The position numbers were made by a program, and so were the translations under genes. From assembly GCA_031253985.1 (NCBI GenBank), contig JAIRVH010000043.1, positions 62,001 through 126,000 of the forward strand: a stretch of DNA of 64,000 nt, written 5' to 3'. Below, one piece after another: positions 9,186 through 18,696 of the stretch. This DNA comes from Sphingobacterium sp. (GTDB taxonomy: Bacteria > Bacteroidota > Bacteroidia > Sphingobacteriales > Sphingobacteriaceae). The notes below the pieces were generated by a model. It did not search any database. It had not been told where the DNA came from and saw nothing but the letters and a program-made list of their open reading frames with translations. How positions within the stretch are numbered: position 1 is the first letter of the stretch; the number at the start of each line of letters is the position of its first letter.

Positions 9186-9644
9186 ATGAAAAACTTTGAA
9201 AGAAATGGAAACGAATACAAAATGAAACCCCAGTTGGGCACCTATATTCCTTTGGTCGGTGTATTTGCCATAATGGCAATTGTAGGTTTTGTCAAAATGC
9301 CGGAATCCTCTTTTAAATGGTGGATGCTGGGTATTGTCATTATCTTGATGATTTCCCTGCTTAGAGCCTATTTTATCATTGACATGGACAGAAGGGAAAT
9401 GCGCGTCCGCAAGGGACTTTTGGGCAAAGAGGTGACTGTTCCGCTGGAGCGCCTACAGGGATTTACAATCCATAAACTCAAACAGTACGGCCTCATCACC
9501 GTGAGTGTATCGCTTCACGCCCGTTATCTAAATGAAGAGGGTAAAGAAAAAAAGGTGCAGCTCGCACAGCACTATTTCACAAAACCTATACAGCGGATAT
9601 GCAATGAGATCGATGAAATCATCGCTGAAGATCACAATCGATAA
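9186..9644 (+). CDS. Small membrane protein with bacterial PH-like domain
   Basis: 152 residues. Two adjacent hydrophobic helices (residues 19-37 and 45-66) are followed by a beta-rich domain starting 'YFIIDMDRREMRVRKGLLG', with 'VPLERLQGFTIHKLKQYGL'. This is the YdbS/YdbT-type (bPH2) layout: a membrane anchor plus a split-barrel domain in the cytosol. It stands alone on the plus strand between two minus-strand accessory blocks. Role unknown; the family is often linked to envelope stress. Confidence 0.65.
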   Translation: MKNFERNGNEYKMKPQLGTYIPLVGVFAIMAIVGFVKMPESSFKWWMLGIVIILMISLLRAYFIIDMDRREMRVRKGLLGKEVTVPLERLQGFTIHKLKQYGLITVSVSLHARYLNEEGKEKKVQLAQHYFTKPIQRICNEIDEIIAEDHNR

Positions 9645-9688
9645 ATTAAAAGCAGTATTCTGGCACATCCCTTATTATTGAGTTTCGT

Positions 9689-9979
9689 CTAAACCCCATT
9701 TCTTCTGATATATACGAGTTTATTGCTTTTAGGAGTATAAAACATAAAATAGCTTCCTCCAGAATCAGCATAGATATAGGCATGAAAATTTCCCGTTTGG
9801 CTGAGCTTTCTATTCAATTCCTGAAAACAGCTATTTTCGAAATTCGTACTATCCAGTTCCAGTGAAAACAACGCTTTGGTCTCATCATCAATCGGGCACT
9901 CTTTCCATTGTCCAATTTTTGCATCGCCGGCAATAGTTCTATTTCCCCACTTTGAAATAGGTTTTATGTCTTTCTTCAA
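9689..9979 (-). CDS. Hypothetical protein, probably truncated at the 5' end
   Basis: 96 codons from a TTG. The frame extends upstream about 15 more codons ('NTIYIIQYWAENILLKK') to a TGA without any ATG, so the native N-terminus seems to be missing. The rest looks like a compact beta protein ('NFHAYIYADSGGSYFMFYT'). No family recognised. Treat it as a possible gene remnant. Confidence 0.35.
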   Translation of the reverse strand: MKKDIKPISKWGNRTIAGDAKIGQWKECPIDDETKALFSLELDSTNFENSCFQELNRKLSQTGNFHAYIYADSGGSYFMFYTPKSNKLVYIRRNGV

Positions 9980-10139
9980 TAGGATGTTCTCGGCCCAATA
10001 TTGTATTATATATATTGTATTACATCAAAAAATTCACCCCGCATGCTAAATCCGATAAGATCTACTGCACATCCCTGTTTTGAGGCTGGAAGTTGATCAA
10101 ACACGGCTAATCGATCACTTTTTTTAAGAAATCAACAGA

Positions 10140-10208
10140 CTAATTTTTAATTATCAAAAAGATCAGTAAGCAAATCAGCACGGCACCAATTAATTTCCAA
10201 GCATTCAT
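10140..10208 (-). CDS. Possible 22-residue single-span membrane peptide
   Basis: An ATG at 10208 opens MNAWKLIGAVLICLLIFLIIKN and stops at TAG 10140. It is one hydrophobic helix with a short Lys-Asn tail, a typical composition for bacterial small membrane proteins. No clear ribosome site. Apart from this, 9980-10356 holds nothing I can identify. Confidence 0.25.
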   Translation of the reverse strand: MNAWKLIGAVLICLLIFLIIKN

Positions 10209-10356
10209 ACTATTTCTATTTTAGAGGTGTTGTTCATCTTAACGTTTAAATATTTGGGCCAAAAATAAGGATAAAATGGACTGCTACTAGACCTTTGGAA
10301 AAGAAAATACGCGTATCATCTGGCTCAATATTCTTCGCTGAATAAAATGTACGCAC

Positions 10357-11070
10357 TCAACTGCGATTTAAGATCGATGCCATCACGTCCTCTCTTAGAT
10401 TTCGGGCGATCGGAATTCTGTAATCTCCGATATGCAACTGATTCCCCTCTATGATTGCTATCCTGTTCCTATTGACAAGATAGGACCGGTGGCAGGCAAT
10501 AAAGTGCTGAGCTGGCAGCGTACTCATCATCTGTTGTAGGCTGCAATAGGTCACTTCCTGCGAATCTATCGTCTGCACGATCACATAGTTACCCATACTC
10601 TGCACGAATAGGATATCGTGCAGAAAAATCTTCTTTAACTGTTTGTCCACCTTCAGAAAAATATGCGCATCCGGAGAAGCCGCCAACAGACCTGCAGATG
10701 GAGCGCCGCTGCTGAGCACATCAAATGCCCGATTGGCCGCCTTAAAGAAACGTTCGAAGGGCACTGGTTTTAACAGATAATCGACAACGTCCAGCTCATA
10801 TCCCCGCAATGCATATTTTTCATACGCCGAAACAACAATTATCTTGGGCGGATTGCTCAGGCTCGCTATGTAATCCAAGCCCGATATCTCTGGCATCTCA
10901 ATATCAAGAAAGATAAGGTCAAGGGGATGCAAACGCAGATATTGGCTCAACTCGATCGCATCTTCGCATTCAGCAACAAGTTTTAAAAAATCTATTTTCT
11001 CGATGTAGGATGCGATTCCTTTGCGCGCAAAAGGTTCATCGTCCACTATAGCACATCTGATCTCTCTCAT
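10357..11070 (-). CDS. LytTR-family response regulator
   Basis: 237 residues: an N-terminal receiver (acidic pocket 'VDDEPFARKG', phosphoacceptor Asp 56 in 'LIFLDIEMP', conserved Lys in 'LLKPVPFERF') and a C-terminal LytTR DNA-binding domain ('IFLKVDKQLKKIFLHDILFV', 'HFIACHRSYLVNRNRI'). The stop of the kinase gene is six bases upstream, so the two form a LytS/LytR-type two-component pair. It lies at the end of a set beginning with a TonB-dependent receptor gene and probably regulates that gene or the adjacent Sus-type locus (inference). Confidence 0.92.
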   Translation of the reverse strand: MREIRCAIVDDEPFARKGIASYIEKIDFLKLVAECEDAIELSQYLRLHPLDLIFLDIEMPEISGLDYIASLSNPPKIIVVSAYEKYALRGYELDVVDYLLKPVPFERFFKAANRAFDVLSSGAPSAGLLAASPDAHIFLKVDKQLKKIFLHDILFVQSMGNYVIVQTIDSQEVTYCSLQQMMSTLPAQHFIACHRSYLVNRNRIAIIEGNQLHIGDYRIPIARNLREDVMASILNRS

Positions 11071-11076
11071 AAACAG

Positions 11077-12147
11077 TTATAAATCTAGTATTAGCTCAGC
11101 AAAAAAATGCGTTGTATCGGCATGGGTATTCAAGGTATGCCGCTGCGGATAGCGCAATGTCAGTCTCTTTTTCAGATTGGTAAGTCCAGCCCCCGACTCC
11201 GCTACCTCGGCCCGGGGAATTGCCGCCTCAACTGCCGCGGCCCCGGATAGGCTATTGGAAATGCTGAAGCATATGTTAGTAGGCCGACGCTTGAGACAGA
11301 TTGCGATCTCGTACTGCCCGCGCACATATTTAAAGGCATTTTCTATTAAAGGCTGAAAAAGCAAAGGAAAGATGCTGATGTCTGTCCAATCCCCGTCAAT
11401 GTCTGTGCGCACGGTCAATCTTGCTGGCAACCGTTGCTGCTGAAACGCAATATAAGATTTTAAATATGCAAGTTCCTGCTCCATCGATACCTTTTCATCC
11501 ACCGTATAAATCTGATAACGTAACAGTTCCGAAAGCTGTTCGACACTTTTTTTTGCCAATGTATTGGATTCATCAATTTGAAAATAGACCGTATTAAGCG
11601 CATTAAAGAGAAAATGCGGGTGGTACTGACTTTTCAATAATTGCAATTCGGTATTTAGCTTGTCCGCTTTGATCTGTTCCACATAGATGCGATTGTCGGC
11701 CATATTCCTGTCGCTGCGCTCGTTTCGCAAAAACATGTAGTAAAGCAGAAACAAGGGAACATAAATCGCATTAACCAAGATGTAATCAATATAACCATCC
11801 CCCATATAGATCCAGCCCAGGCGTTCGGACACGAAGACCGTTGGATTCAATATCCCCATGATCTGTACAACAGCAACGATATACTCTACTGCTACATTTG
11901 GTGTTACGGTGGGCTTTGTAGCAAAGATCCTCGCCAGTCTCCGCCGCCACAGCAGTGTTATGACGTAACAAAAAACCACCGAGATGAGCAGTCCAACCGA
12001 ATGGATCTTAATTCCGCCAGACCAAAATTCATCTTTCTTGGTTATATCTGTCACGACACGAAGAATATTGAAAGAAGCGATTCCCCAGAGTGCCGGACCT
12101 AGATAGTGTATGGGGTTTACGCTTAATTTTGCAATGCTCGCTCTCAT
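11077..12147 (-). CDS. LytS/YehU-type sensor histidine kinase
   Basis: Four to five hydrophobic helices occupy the first half. The His_kinase motif 'LKSQYHPHFLFNALNTVYF' carries the phosphoacceptor His, and an ATPase-like end with 'LLFQPLIENAFKYV' (N-box) and 'AGLTNLKKRL' (G-box) follows. I prefer the ATG at 12147, just after the stop of the receptor gene at 12152. An in-frame start at 12195 would overlap that gene by 44 bases and add 16 residues. It is coupled to the response regulator gene downstream. Confidence 0.88.
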   Translation of the reverse strand: MRASIAKLSVNPIHYLGPALWGIASFNILRVVTDITKKDEFWSGGIKIHSVGLLISVVFCYVITLLWRRRLARIFATKPTVTPNVAVEYIVAVVQIMGILNPTVFVSERLGWIYMGDGYIDYILVNAIYVPLFLLYYMFLRNERSDRNMADNRIYVEQIKADKLNTELQLLKSQYHPHFLFNALNTVYFQIDESNTLAKKSVEQLSELLRYQIYTVDEKVSMEQELAYLKSYIAFQQQRLPARLTVRTDIDGDWTDISIFPLLFQPLIENAFKYVRGQYEIAICLKRRPTNICFSISNSLSGAAAVEAAIPRAEVAESGAGLTNLKKRLTLRYPQRHTLNTHADTTHFFAELILDL

Positions 12148-12151
12148 GATA

Positions 12152-14374
12152 TCAGTAATTAATCCGGCTATTTTCTTCCAATCGGTCATTGGCACGATCG
12201 CTTTTTAGGTTACCTTTCTTTCCGCGATGAAATCGGTAGGAAAGATTGATCCCAATAGCTCTACTGTCGTACAACTCCCTGTACTTCCCTTCCATAGCAT
12301 CACTACTAAAAATTATTTTAGGCCTGTTGGTCCTGAAAAGGTCATTGGCATAAATATACAAAGTTAATTTATCTTGCAAGATGGTTTTGCGTACGGCGGT
12401 ATTCATAGACCAGAGGGAAGCCATGGTAGCTTGCCCCTCGGCAGTAGACCCATTCCAGAAGCCATTGAGGTCGAGATTTATTTTAAAAGGCAGGCTTACC
12501 GTATTTTGTACCTGCAAAGAAGGAACCAGCCGCCTGTTTCCATGCACATGATTTGCCGTCCGCCATTCAAAAGAGGTATAGTTGAGATTCCCGTTCAACT
12601 GTATGTTCCACTTTTTAAGAGGGGAAATACTGGCCGCATTAAACCGCAACCCCACATTGGATGCGTGCTCCAGATTCATCGGCATAACGACAGTCCGCCT
12701 TTGCTCGTCCAGGTTGTAGCTCTTGCTGATCGCATTTTGCCGCAGGCTATAGCGCAGCTGCAACGAATAGCTATTTTTAAACAACCAGGTCAGTTCCATC
12801 GTATGGACAAACTCGGGCTTCAATGTTGAGTTTCCCTTCTCGTACAAATAGGGGTCGTTGACTTCCACAAAAGGGCTCAGGTCTTTGAAGTTGGGACGAT
12901 TGACCCGCCTGTGGTAATTGAGCGAAAGCTTTTGTTCCGCATCCATGGCATAGGTCATGGTCAGGTTCGGAAACAAATTTCTATAGGATCTCAGCATGGT
13001 AAAATCTGTATCCTTCTCATTGACGGTCCTGCTCTTAAAAGCAGCATCCTCAAATCGTAGCCCCACATCGATTTGGAAGAGGTCCGAAGGACTAAACCGC
13101 ATCTGCATAAATAGCGCTTTCAGCAGCTCCTCATGACCGAATGTATTGGTCAGGTCGACGCGCTCCTGCCAGCTGTTGTCATTAGTTTGTTGATAAAATG
13201 AATTGGTGCGCATATTAACCTGCGTCAATTTTCCACCAAAAGAGGCCGTCATATTTGGCCGGATGTCGAGCATAAATTTCGATTGCACGGTCGTTATAGT
13301 AACCTTTCCTCCCGTCTCACCGCGGAGTTTTTGCTGCAAGTCTGTTACTGAACCATCTGCACCAAATTTGTCCAGCAGTTGATCTTGGGTTTCGGATTGG
13401 TTAAACTGCTGCCGATCAAGATAATTTTCCCATTTGGGGCCGGCGCCAAACTGAACTGTCAAATGGGCTCCGGTACTAAAGTTCCTAAAGGTATGCCCCA
13501 ACACATTTCCTGTTGCTATGCTGGAGTCCACCTGTGAAGAGCTGTTAAAGAAATTAGAACGCACAGCTTCCTGTTTGGTCCGCTCATGGTTGTTTATTAA
13601 TACATAAGTCCCCATTTTCACGTGATCATTTGGTGCATAATCGAGCATGCCGTTGTAATAATGATTGCGATAATTTCTCTTTCTAACGGCGTCCATATCC
13701 AATCGCAATGCATTGCTCTCCCTATCAACGCCATTGCTGATATACCTGGTCGAATTAACATCAATTAATTCCGTCCCTTCTCCATAGGAATAGGTATGCG
13801 ACATCGCCAACTTAGCGGTATTGGCGGTCACAGCGATATTTTGGAAGGTTCTGCTGTACTTCCCTTGTTCGGCATTGGTCGATAAAGAAACGCTGAGGCC
13901 AGGGGCGCTCCTATTGATCCGTTTCAGATTGATAAAGCGGGCATCACCATTGGCATCCATTGTAGCATCTGGTTGCGTAATAAGTTCGACAACATCGAGC
14001 GATGCGGCTGGCATGGAGGCCAAAAAATTGATTAGATTTTCGCCATCCATAAAATTTGTTTTGCCGTCGACGAGCAGTTGAATGCCCGCTTGTCCATTTA
14101 AACTGATCTTACCATTTGCTAAAATGCTCACACCAGGCATTCTGCGCAGCAGCTCCAGCGCACTACCTGAAGAACCTGCGCTGCCTTTAGCTACCTGATA
14201 AGTCAGCCTGCCGGGAGCAATTTTAAGGGGATTTACCCGTCCCGAAACTTGTACCTCATTCAAGCGTATCGATTTAGTGGTGGTATCTTGCAACAAAAAA
14301 CCTGTCTCCCCATAAGCGGTACGGCAAGCAAAGAGCATCACGGCAAACTGTAGATAAATAAATTTTGTGGTCAT
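12152..14374 (-). CDS. TonB-dependent receptor-like outer-membrane beta-barrel protein
   Basis: 740 residues. A signal peptide is followed by a short plug-like region ('ALELLRRMPGVSILANGKI', 'LLVDGKTNF', 'DVVELITQPDATMDANGDA') without the usual carboxypeptidase-regulatory domain. A long barrel ends 'RAIGINLSYRFHRGKKGNL', with about 25 hydrophilic residues after the aromatic terminus. This is the 'outer membrane beta-barrel protein' branch of TonB-dependent receptors, which are not SusC. It is separated from the Sus-type genes by a terminator at 14524-14550 and flows directly into the kinase/regulator pair, suggesting a receptor with its own signalling partners. Confidence 0.85.
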   Translation of the reverse strand: MTTKFIYLQFAVMLFACRTAYGETGFLLQDTTTKSIRLNEVQVSGRVNPLKIAPGRLTYQVAKGSAGSSGSALELLRRMPGVSILANGKISLNGQAGIQLLVDGKTNFMDGENLINFLASMPAASLDVVELITQPDATMDANGDARFINLKRINRSAPGLSVSLSTNAEQGKYSRTFQNIAVTANTAKLAMSHTYSYGEGTELIDVNSTRYISNGVDRESNALRLDMDAVRKRNYRNHYYNGMLDYAPNDHVKMGTYVLINNHERTKQEAVRSNFFNSSSQVDSSIATGNVLGHTFRNFSTGAHLTVQFGAGPKWENYLDRQQFNQSETQDQLLDKFGADGSVTDLQQKLRGETGGKVTITTVQSKFMLDIRPNMTASFGGKLTQVNMRTNSFYQQTNDNSWQERVDLTNTFGHEELLKALFMQMRFSPSDLFQIDVGLRFEDAAFKSRTVNEKDTDFTMLRSYRNLFPNLTMTYAMDAEQKLSLNYHRRVNRPNFKDLSPFVEVNDPYLYEKGNSTLKPEFVHTMELTWLFKNSYSLQLRYSLRQNAISKSYNLDEQRRTVVMPMNLEHASNVGLRFNAASISPLKKWNIQLNGNLNYTSFEWRTANHVHGNRRLVPSLQVQNTVSLPFKINLDLNGFWNGSTAEGQATMASLWSMNTAVRKTILQDKLTLYIYANDLFRTNRPKIIFSSDAMEGKYRELYDSRAIGINLSYRFHRGKKGNLKSDRANDRLEENSRINY

Positions 14375-14523
14375 TATTCGTACTCCTTAATTTGATACGA
14401 ATGTATAGGCCTAACAGCGATTGCCTAAATAATTTATTCGAACGGTAAGATTTTCAGGATGAATGGCCACAACTAAGAACAGATACCCAAAGGCGTCGAT
14501 ACAATAGCAACAATAAAAAAAAC

Positions 14524-14550
14524 AAAAAGCCACATCTCCCGACGTGGCTT
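14524..14550 (-). terminator. Terminator hairpin, recurrent type
   Basis: GCCAC and GTGGC (14529-14548) enclose a 10-base loop. On the minus strand the second arm runs into TTTTTGTTTTTTTT. It closes the Sus-type operon after the gene ending at 14605. The loop is shared with hairpins at 42141, 44732 and 50071 (see findings). Confidence 0.75.
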
Positions 14551-14604
14551 AAACTAAACATAAACATATGAACCACCACCTCATCTTGTGGTTTTAACAT
14601 ACTC

Positions 14605-16464
14605 TTATTTGATATCCACATTAAATGTGAACGTCGCCTGCACGGTTTTCGTTCCTTCGTATGTATACACTAGTGCCTGCTTGATGATGTATTTCTTTCC
14701 AGTTGCCAAAGCCCCCGGATATTGACCGATGGAGAACGTTATCGCACTTGCGTTGAATTCCGAAAACAAGCCCGCATTCGCTCCCCAATTAGTGACAGCC
14801 CCAGCAGGCGTAAACCAATGCCCGTAACCTGTGGCCGTATTGTTGGGATTTAAACTTCCATTTGGCTCCACGGCATAGAACTTAATTTTTCCGCTGCTCA
14901 TCAAACCCGCAAGGTCTGCCGAAGGTATGGCCAAGGCTTCACCAAGTTGAGCTGCATTGACGCTTACCTGCGTGCCCGAATAACCGGTGGCGTCTGCTGG
15001 AAAGCTGACATCATAATTCAATGCGATATTTTTGGGCTGACTACTCACCTCATTGTATCCTGTAGCCGTTGTACCCTGAATTTTGATTTCGTAAGGCCAC
15101 TGCTCATCATTGCTGTCGTCATCATCCCAGGCATGTGGCTGGTAAACAGATGGGGCACCTGTGACAACAAACCAAAGGTTGCTGCAATTGGCCGGAACAC
15201 TAAACGCTACCGTATTCTCCGTACCCTCTGTCCTGTCACCATATACCCGCGTGCCGTCTTTCAATAACGCCACATAGCCATAGCGCCATCCGGCACGGCT
15301 GGCATCCACCGGGTTAAATCCGGCGGCGTTTGGCAGCCCCTTAAAGCCCACCGAAACCGTGGTCCCCGCAGCCGGAACTTCCAGCGGAATCACATTATAA
15401 CCCGTAGTGCCCGGACAACGATCATAACTAACGCGGAGACTTCCATTGGACTGTCGGGTAAATTTGGTCGTTAGCTTTCCGATATAATTCTTTCCATACT
15501 CCCGGATGCTGTTTAGGTCCCAGGTCACAAAGTGTGTCGCCGCATCATAGATCTCATTGTTGAACTGCTTCACATCGATACCTGTTATACGCATGTAGGC
15601 CTGCACGGGATCTTCGGGCTTTAAAGCTTCGCGCCAGATGCGGCCTATCATATCGATCCCATGTTTGCTGGTCCAATACCAATGGATAAAATAGCTGGCA
15701 TAACGATATTTTTCATGATGAATATGCCGATGGTAATTTTCGGTATAAACGGGAAAATCGGAGCCCGAAAATGCCTGTGCGGGGTACGTTTGGTAGGCCT
15801 GCCATTGCGCGGTCTGCTCCCAGAACCCGTTGCCACTCGTTCCGCCGTAGCCGTAACGAAATCCATGTCCGCCTTTTAAGTCAGCAAATACCTGATATTG
15901 AAAACTATGCCCTATCTCATGGGCAATCACAGCACCCACCGGTTTACAGGTTGCCGGATTGATCCACAATGCGCCGATCAGATCGTCGTAACCGCCACCA
16001 TAAGCCATCCATTCGGTCGTATAATGAACAAAAATCATCATTTTGTATTTATCGAGATTGGATCGGTTTACTTTACGTTCTGCAAACTTCAGCGTGCCGA
16101 CGTTCAATGCGTAGAACTGTTCGGCTTTCGCCAAAAGATCATCAATATCCACACGATATTCTTCCGGTACCGTGCTCGCATTGGGGTCATTCTTGCCATA
16201 ACTTGCACCCCAGAAGACAATAAAATGTTCCGACTGACGGCTACGCGAATAAGACCATTTACTGCCCTTATCGTTATAGTCCATCCCCGCAAATTCTTTG
16301 GGCTTATAGATCATCAAGGAATCCGTCCCCACTGTGCTGGGCGGAGTGGTCGCCTCTTCCTCTACGGGAGGTTCTACTGTTTTTTTACTGCATCCTTGCG
16401 AAACTAACAACAGCACTGAGACCAGTGGCAGCAGAAATTTATTCAATACTATACTTTTCATCAT
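14605..16464 (-). CDS. Surface lipoprotein with HEIGH zinc metallopeptidase-like domain (DUF6055-like) and DUF4859-like C-terminus
   Basis: 619 residues; lipobox 'LVSQGCSK' (Cys 25). The central region has 'AVIAHEIGHSFQYQ' (HEIGH residues 182-186) and 30 residues later 'FWEQTAQWQAY' (Glu about 216), the HExxH...E arrangement of gluzincin-type metallopeptidases. The layout resembles DUF6055 proteins. The last about 130 residues ('ADATGYSGTQVSV' to 'VQATFTFNVDIK') form a module also found at the end of the 17535-18677 product. It is the last gene of a susC/susD-led minus-strand set, so a surface protease or glycan-binding role within that locus is likely. Activity is inferred from the motif alone. 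Confidence 0.75.
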   Translation of the reverse strand: MMKSIVLNKFLLPLVSVLLLVSQGCSKKTVEPPVEEEATTPPSTVGTDSLMIYKPKEFAGMDYNDKGSKWSYSRSRQSEHFIVFWGASYGKNDPNASTVPEEYRVDIDDLLAKAEQFYALNVGTLKFAERKVNRSNLDKYKMMIFVHYTTEWMAYGGGYDDLIGALWINPATCKPVGAVIAHEIGHSFQYQVFADLKGGHGFRYGYGGTSGNGFWEQTAQWQAYQTYPAQAFSGSDFPVYTENYHRHIHHEKYRYASYFIHWYWTSKHGIDMIGRIWREALKPEDPVQAYMRITGIDVKQFNNEIYDAATHFVTWDLNSIREYGKNYIGKLTTKFTRQSNGSLRVSYDRCPGTTGYNVIPLEVPAAGTTVSVGFKGLPNAAGFNPVDASRAGWRYGYVALLKDGTRVYGDRTEGTENTVAFSVPANCSNLWFVVTGAPSVYQPHAWDDDDSNDEQWPYEIKIQGTTATGYNEVSSQPKNIALNYDVSFPADATGYSGTQVSVNAAQLGEALAIPSADLAGLMSSGKIKFYAVEPNGSLNPNNTATGYGHWFTPAGAVTNWGANAGLFSEFNASAITFSIGQYPGALATGKKYIIKQALVYTYEGTKTVQATFTFNVDIK

Positions 16465-16486
16465 TTGAGCTATTTATAGGTAGAGA

Positions 16487-17455
16487 TCAACTATGTGTGA
16501 TTGTCGAAAAACGGAATCGGACGATGTAAGTACCACTTCTGTAAAATTTGATGGTCGATACCGGATTGAGATTACGCCCCAGCGTAGTCGCCGTACCTAC
16601 AATACGGTAATAAGAAATGGGATCACCCGACCAAAATTCTGTACCTACATAAGTACCGTTCATGATAGGATACACCAGCCCCGAAACATCTGGATAGCGA
16701 TACACCAAGCCCGTATCGGTAACTTCCTCCGGATAGTAAGGCGACCAATTTTTGAATGTCGGGCGGTCGCCACGCTTGATGACCTCTCCTTTTTTAGGAT
16801 TGAAGGGCTTGCCGTTTTTATCTTCCCATTGATATACAATTTTGTTTTCTCCATCCGGCTGATGTTCTACAACAATCTCATAGTCTGTATACGGTAGAAA
16901 ATTGGATTCGGCACCGTAGTCCGAACTCGTGCACGACTTAAATAATATGTCTTCCTTTTTTGCACCGATAACATTAAAATCGAGTATATTCTTAAATTTT
17001 TTCTGGCCGGCTATATTGCTTACCTCCACATCGATCGTATACTGTCCCGGGGTTACGAACTGCGTCGCCTGCGTAAACCCGACCCGACCACCGGTGGCAT
17101 TGAGCATCATCGGCGGATATTTGGCCTTACCGATTTTGGCCTTCAACAGATCCAGGGTGGTATCCCGCCAGGTGATCTCCGCCAGGTAGGTGGATATCTC
17201 ATGCTCTTTTGAAAATTCTGTTGAGAGCTCGCCGGTTTCCTTGTTTCTTACCGCAAGCAGATTCACGGTCAGCGGGGTTGTGCTTCCATTGGCAATAATG
17301 GCATCCGTGTACACCACTGCCCCCTGATTGACCTGCAGATTCTCCACATTATAGCGTATATTTTCACTTAAATAACCTATTTGATCACTCTTGCAGGAAT
17401 CCAATAGCCCTAGGGATAAACCTGCTAAGCCGATTATAAAACTTCGTTTTTTCAT
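16487..17455 (-). CDS. Sus-locus surface lipoprotein (DUF5007-like)
   Basis: 322 residues with a lipobox near 'LGLLDSCKSD' (Cys 21). The mature protein is beta-rich ('FVTPGQYTIDVEVSNIAG', 'FWSGDPISYYRIVGTAT', 'YRSGTYIVRFRF'), resembling DUF5007 proteins encoded next to SusD. Position four of the set suggests a surface glycan-binding (SusE/F-like) function. It begins 79 bases after the preceding stop. The family name is recalled from its general pattern and not verified. Confidence 0.6.
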   Translation of the reverse strand: MKKRSFIIGLAGLSLGLLDSCKSDQIGYLSENIRYNVENLQVNQGAVVYTDAIIANGSTTPLTVNLLAVRNKETGELSTEFSKEHEISTYLAEITWRDTTLDLLKAKIGKAKYPPMMLNATGGRVGFTQATQFVTPGQYTIDVEVSNIAGQKKFKNILDFNVIGAKKEDILFKSCTSSDYGAESNFLPYTDYEIVVEHQPDGENKIVYQWEDKNGKPFNPKKGEVIKRGDRPTFKNWSPYYPEEVTDTGLVYRYPDVSGLVYPIMNGTYVGTEFWSGDPISYYRIVGTATTLGRNLNPVSTIKFYRSGTYIVRFRFSTITHS

Positions 17456-17534
17456 CTGTTTTATTTTTTCATTTGTAATGAGCTATCCGGTTGATTCTGT
17501 ATGGCAACGGAATCAATCCCGCTAGTTTCATAAT

Positions 17535-18677
17535 TTATTTGATCTTAACATTGAATACAAAAACAGCATTCAAATCACCCTTAGTTTTTGACTTGTACAC
17601 GAGCGATTGTCGGACAGTGTAGGTAGTACCCACCGTTGTTTGCCCTGGATATTGCAGAATATTAAAAGTCATCGTCGGCGTTGCCAGCTCCGACACAAGG
17701 CGTGCATCGCTGCCCCAGTTACAGGTCTGCCCTTTGGCATCAAACCAGTGCCCCGGTGCATTTGCTGTGCTGTTTGAATTTAAGCTGCCATCAGGCTGCA
17801 CAGCGTAGTAAGTGATATCCTTACCCACAAGTGCCGATATTGCCCCACTCTCCACGCCATAAAAGCGTGCTAGACGTGGCAGCAGCAGGTCGACCGTCGT
17901 GCCCGTATAACCGGTAGCATCGTATTTAATGCTCAGGTCATAGGTAAAGGTTAGCGTAGAACCGGTTTCCACAATTTTAGGTCCCGTAAGGATCCGCGGC
18001 ACAAAATCGCCGATAAACGTATGAGTATTGGCCAATACATTCAGCATCGTTCCTGACGCCGTTTTAATTCCGGTTGTCTGACAATATATGCGCATATCGG
18101 CCTGATCATCTTCTTTAACGGTCACAATACCGTCGGGGCTGATCTGATCGGCCTCACCACGCACTTTGACATAGTATAAGTAATAAACAGGTTGCGAAGA
18201 CCAGGCTGCTTTGGGTTGCTTTTGCCTATGATAGACAAATCCACTCAAACTGGCCGCATTGCCGATCGCGGTATAGGCTGTACTGGCCGTTTCTAAATTG
18301 TATGCTGCATCATTGTAAATATATGCCCGAACTGAATCTACAGGGATTTCATTCAGAAACTGGTCAAAAGAATACTGCGCATTTTCATCCACATACTTCA
18401 CCGAGTCTGCCTTCTGTTTATAATAGCGGTTGACCGAATAATCCGACGGTGCCCAAAAGGTTTTCGCCTTGTTGATTTCATCTTTGAGTTTAAAATGGTC
18501 AATCACCAGCAGCAAGGTGTCAAACATCCCATTGGGATGAGCCGCCAAGTAATCGTAAGTAGACAGATTGACTTCGGCTACATGGAGGCCGTCATCCGTC
18601 AGATAAGCGGCCTTCTTGCAACCGATCACGGTCAGTCCAAAAGCCAGCAGCAACGCAAATCGATATAGGGTTTTCAT
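17535..18677 (-). CDS. Surface lipoprotein with fasciclin-like N-terminus and DUF4859-like C-terminus
   Basis: 380 residues; lipobox 'LTVIGCKK' (Cys 20). The N-terminal half contains 'YLAAHPNGMFDTLLLVIDHF' and 'AKTFWAPSDYSVNRYY', like the fasciclin/FAS1 patterns common in Sus-locus lipoproteins. The C-terminal about 130 residues ('YDATGYTGTTVDLLLPRL', 'YYAVQPDGSLNSNSTANAPG', 'LNAVFVFNVKIK') repeat the module at the end of the 14605-16464 protein. It follows susD by 19 bases. Likely anchored on the cell surface beside SusD and binding the same substrate (inference). Confidence 0.7.
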   Translation of the reverse strand: MKTLYRFALLLAFGLTVIGCKKAAYLTDDGLHVAEVNLSTYDYLAAHPNGMFDTLLLVIDHFKLKDEINKAKTFWAPSDYSVNRYYKQKADSVKYVDENAQYSFDQFLNEIPVDSVRAYIYNDAAYNLETASTAYTAIGNAASLSGFVYHRQKQPKAAWSSQPVYYLYYVKVRGEADQISPDGIVTVKEDDQADMRIYCQTTGIKTASGTMLNVLANTHTFIGDFVPRILTGPKIVETGSTLTFTYDLSIKYDATGYTGTTVDLLLPRLARFYGVESGAISALVGKDITYYAVQPDGSLNSNSTANAPGHWFDAKGQTCNWGSDARLVSELATPTMTFNILQYPGQTTVGTTYTVRQSLVYKSKTKGDLNAVFVFNVKIK

Positions 18678-18696
18678 TTTTTTCAGGTTTAGTGGT

